This document shows positions 6,934 to 8,687 of a stretch of 8,687 nt of DNA, piece after piece (position 1 is the stretch's first letter; the number at the start of each line of letters is the position of its first letter). The notes under the pieces are model-generated. The model made no database searches, had not been told where the DNA came from, and saw only the letters and a program-made list of their open reading frames with translations. The stretch is from Haloferacaceae archaeon (GTDB taxonomy: Archaea > Halobacteriota > Halobacteria > Halobacteriales > Haloferacaceae). The stretch lies in assembly GCA_003554115.1 (NCBI GenBank), contig PWFE01000134.1, forward strand, positions 1 through 8,687. Reading direction: 5' to 3'. Both the position numbers and the translations under genes were made by a program.

Positions 6934-8046
6934 TCAGAATTTGGTTCCATCGCCTGAAGTGTCAAGTTTCAGTTCGGTTTGCTGATTAATACGGTCCATC
7001 ACTTCACCGGCGACGGTGTCGACGAGTTCCGGCGGGAAATCGTCTTGTGTGCTTTGTTTAGCAACCTCAAGTGCGGCGATAAGTTCGTTGGGAACAAGTC
7101 GTTTTACCGTCTCTGTGCCAGCAGCCGTAAGCATCTGCTTGGCCACCTCGGTCGACTCGTTGTGCGCTGCAACGTCGACCTCCGCTTGGGCGGCGTATCG
7201 TTGGACGTGGACCTCTGTATCGGCCATCCGTTGAATTCCCAACGCACTGCCCTTCATCGCCTGCTGGGCGGTCTCCTCTGCTTCGCGTTCGAGCGCAGGA
7301 TCGGGGTCGACCTCAAGTTCCACATCCTCCTGCGGAAGCATCGACACCGCACCCTGGGTCTGCTGGCAAACGTGCGCCAACTCGTGAGCCAACACGTGCT
7401 GGCCCTCTGGGCTTGACGGATCGTACTCGCCGGAGTTGAACGCAATATGATTCCCGACGGTGAACGCCCGCGCGTTGATCGACTCGCAGGCTGCAGCCGC
7501 CGTCGACCCCGTATGAATCCGCACATCTCCGAACGAATCGCCCATCCGATTTTCCATCGCACGTTGGATCGACCCATCCAGAGAGCGACCACGCGAGGAA
7601 ATTACGTCTCGAACTGGATCGGGAACGCCGGTCTCGCCAGCTGGCGACGTGTCGGTCGCGGCCTTCTCGCTCCGGAACACTGAGTTCCGGTTCTGCCGTT
7701 CGATATTCGTCGGTACCTCCGGCGAACGCTCGGCCTGCCGCTGGCGGAACGCCTCCATACTCTTGGGGCTGCCCATGAACTCGGCGGGCATCCCCTCGGC
7801 GATCCAGTCGTGCGTCTCGAGTCTGTACGTTCGTTCGTGATCTTCGAGCCGCTGGAGCGTCGACTCGTTCGGAACCGGGATTCCGAAATGCTCCTCGGCA
7901 CGCTCGATAGAGGGCCATATCTGGCCCATCATCGACGGATCTGGCGCCGACCGGGTCGCCGACTGCGTGTCCGGCGAGCGGTTGGTCGTCGACCGAGCAG
8001 CCTGCTCGCTGCGGTCGGCCGACCGCGTTTTGTTCTCAAAAGACAT
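6934..8046 (-). CDS. DUF4157 domain protein with HELAH metalloprotease signature
   Basis: This 370-residue protein carries a DUF4157 domain (PF13699) at about residues 144-235. The domain start is seen in RSLDGSIQRAMENRMGDSFG (154-173) and VRIHTGSTAAAACESINARA (175-194), followed by FTVGNHIAFNSGEYDP (195-210). The core VLAHELAHVCQQTQG (218-232) holds HELAH at 221-225, a zincin HExxH site. The downstream ALEREAEETAQQAM (251-264) offers Glu253 or Glu256 as the likely third metal ligand. Residues 1-40 are Ser/Thr/Arg/Asp-rich and probably disordered. Residues 80-106 (around GMPAEFMGSPKSMEAFRQRQ) look like a second, helical conserved patch. No signal peptide is seen. DUF4157 is widespread in eCIS and polymorphic-toxin loci, but neither tube nor sheath genes are here. 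The gene is followed with 7-nt spacing, or an overlap, by an unknown partner. The family is confident; proteolytic activity is predicted only. Confidence 0.93.
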   Translation of the reverse strand: MSFENKTRSADRSEQAARSTTNRSPDTQSATRSAPDPSMMGQIWPSIERAEEHFGIPVPNESTLQRLEDHERTYRLETHDWIAEGMPAEFMGSPKSMEAFRQRQAERSPEVPTNIERQNRNSVFRSEKAATDTSPAGETGVPDPVRDVISSRGRSLDGSIQRAMENRMGDSFGDVRIHTGSTAAAACESINARAFTVGNHIAFNSGEYDPSSPEGQHVLAHELAHVCQQTQGAVSMLPQEDVELEVDPDPALEREAEETAQQAMKGSALGIQRMADTEVHVQRYAAQAEVDVAAHNESTEVAKQMLTAAGTETVKRLVPNELIAALEVAKQSTQDDFPPELVDTVAGEVMDRINQQTELKLDTSGDGTKF

Positions 8047-8079
8047 TACTGGCTCTGTCGAGCATTCCCCGCGGCTTGG

Positions 8080-8087
8080 TATAAATA
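8080..8087 (-). promoter_or_regulatory. TATA box of the DUF4157 unit
   Basis: The plus strand reads TATAAATA, so the minus strand has TATTTATA, containing the haloarchaeal consensus TTTATA. Its centre is about 37 nt upstream of the ATG at 8046, which predicts a leader of roughly 10 nt. It lies in the 93-bp gap after the small membrane protein gene, giving the DUF4157 pair its own promoter. The element is nearly symmetrical, but no convincing plus-strand gene follows it. Confidence 0.6.
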
Positions 8088-8139
8088 CTCTCGGCCGAAA
8101 ATGGATGTTCGACTCAGCAGCAGATTCGAACTGTTATGT

Positions 8140-8418
8140 TCAGTCGACGCGGTCGACCGACGCGCTGTCGAGAGCCTCGGCATCTTCGTCGTCACTCGCC
8201 CCACAGAGCACAGTACAGCGGCAGTCCTTTTTGAGCGTCGAGTAGACGACTGCACCCAGAATCACGAACCCCTCGATACGCGCCGCGCTGACGACCCACG
8301 GCTTTGCGACGGGAGCCTCGTCCTCGTAGTCGTAGCTGTATTTCGTGAGTATGCGAACGAACCGCTCTGGATAGAGCAGCTCGACGAGTCCGAGGATACC
8401 GAGCAGTAGTTTGAGCAT
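8140..8418 (-). CDS. Small conserved-looking membrane protein, cysteine-rich tail
   Basis: The preferred product is 92 residues from the ATG at 8418 (MLKLLLGILGLVELLYPERF). An earlier in-frame ATG at 8472 would prepend 18 polar residues to a hydrophobic start and cross the inverted repeat, so it is less likely. A first hydrophobic stretch covers about residues 1-15. It is followed by YPERFVRILTKYSYDYEDEA, then a second membrane segment at about 42-62 (VSAARIEGFVILGAVVYSTL). Right after this comes DCRCTVLCG (65-73), with three cysteines in a CxCxxxxC pattern, then a strongly acidic tail. I do not recognise a named family. Two membrane segments with a short loop suggest a small inner-membrane protein, and the cysteines could bind a metal or be modified. 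It is divergent from topA with about 120 bp between the starts. Confidence 0.7.
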   Translation of the reverse strand: MLKLLLGILGLVELLYPERFVRILTKYSYDYEDEAPVAKPWVVSAARIEGFVILGAVVYSTLKKDCRCTVLCGASDDEDAEALDSASVDRVD

Positions 8419-8424
8419 ACCAAA

Positions 8425-8443
8425 TAGTAGTCGGTCACTACTA
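8425..8443. repeat. Inverted repeat (7-bp arms) before the small membrane protein
   Basis: TAGTAGT at 8425-8431 and ACTACTA at 8437-8443 are perfect reverse complements around the 5-nt spacer CGGTC. On the minus strand the repeat sits between a TATA-like GGATTTGT (8450-8443) and the ATG at 8418. This is the position expected of a repressor operator for that gene. Chance cannot be excluded for arms of this size. Confidence 0.5.
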
Positions 8444-8507
8444 CAAATCCCCGTCGACTGTGTGGGTTGCAACCAATTCTCATAGCAAACAACCAGCGCG
8501 CGAAAGG

Positions 8508-8513
8508 TTTAGG
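8508..8513 (+). promoter_or_regulatory. TATA-like box of topA
   Basis: TTTAGG, within GAAAGGTTTAGGCC, is centred about 28 nt before the topA ATG. This matches the usual haloarchaeal leaderless arrangement, and no Shine-Dalgarno sequence is visible ahead of the start. Confidence 0.5.
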
Positions 8514-8538
8514 CCACAAAGCGGCATAGCTCCGGCCA

Positions 8539-8687
8539 ATGAGTCGTGGGCCCGCACTGATTATCACCGAAAAGGACAACGCCGCCCGGCGGATCGCCGA
8601 AATCCTCAGCGGCGGCACTGCCGACTCAACCCGCGAGCGCGGCGTCAACGTCTACAAATGGGGTGGCAAACGCTGTATCGGCCTCTC
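8539..8687 (+). CDS. topA: DNA topoisomerase I (type IA), N-terminal fragment
   Basis: The frame opens at the ATG at 8539 and is still open at the right edge, giving 49 complete codons beginning MSRGPALIITEKDNAARRIA. This is the Toprim start of haloarchaeal topoisomerase I: the strand LIITEKDNAA (7-16) contains the catalytic Glu11, followed by the family-typical GVNVYKWGGKRCIGLS near the end. Type IA enzymes relax negatively supercoiled DNA by passing a strand through a single-strand break held on an active-site tyrosine, which lies beyond this window. It is the only convincing plus-strand gene here and is divergent from the small membrane protein. The identification rests on 49 residues but the match is characteristic. 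Confidence 0.9.
   Translation, partial: MSRGPALIITEKDNAARRIAEILSGGTADSTRERGVNVYKWGGKRCIGL

Noticed and set aside
7313..7918. Second minus-strand frame of 201 codons inside the DUF4157 gene
   Set aside because: It is an Arg-rich out-of-frame reading of the DUF4157 gene, whose own frame carries the HELAH motif.
5946..8046. Extracellular contractile injection system locus
   Set aside because: DUF4157 alone does not make one; no tube, sheath, baseplate, spike or AAA+ ATPase gene is in the window.
7810..8409. Plus-strand open frame of 199 codons spanning the DUF4157 5' end, its promoter and the small membrane gene
   Set aside because: TATAAATA at 8080 could face either way, but the product is Arg-rich with no domain. 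The minus-strand genes on both sides explain the sequence better.
1..8687. Many copies of GTCGAC as a possible repeated regulatory site
   Set aside because: They are scattered in coding regions, mostly as Val-Asp or similar codons, with no regular spacing; haloarchaeal codon use explains them.

Overview
This window is haloarchaeal (class Halobacteria) chromosomal DNA. The signs are high G+C, very acidic soluble proteins, few copies of the tetramer CTAG, AT-rich promoter boxes about 25 nt upstream of start codons (the usual spacing for leaderless transcripts), and strongly haloarchaeal protein families: a HAMP-less soluble transducer, a KaiC-like ATPase and the start of a haloarchaeal topoisomerase I. 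Every convincing gene lies on the minus strand except the topA fragment at the right edge. No rRNA, tRNA, CRISPR array, insertion sequence or origin was seen, and no gene-free stretch exceeds about 150 bp.

Read in the direction of transcription (right to left), the layout is as follows. The right edge holds a divergent pair: the 5' end of topA (+) and a small membrane protein (-). Next comes an overlapping two-gene unit: a DUF4157 protein with a HELAH zinc-protease signature, followed by an acidic protein of unknown family. Then come a small multidrug-export-family membrane protein, and a two-gene unit of an NAD(P)-binding SDR/NDUFA9-like protein and a MATE exporter separated by 3 nt. The left third is a signalling block: a CheW-like coupling protein, a soluble methyl-accepting transducer, and a KaiC/RecA-superfamily ATPase that runs off the left edge.

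The signalling block reads as a self-contained sensory module. The soluble transducer carries a GAF-like input domain and would feed a CheA array through the adjacent CheW. The KaiC-like ATPase may act in the same pathway, but only its position suggests this. The DUF4157 pair is the most unusual part. DUF4157 is best known from extracellular contractile injection system (eCIS) and polymorphic-toxin loci, yet no sheath, tube, baseplate or other toxin gene is visible here. It may therefore be a stand-alone protease/partner module, or a cargo unit whose delivery genes lie elsewhere.
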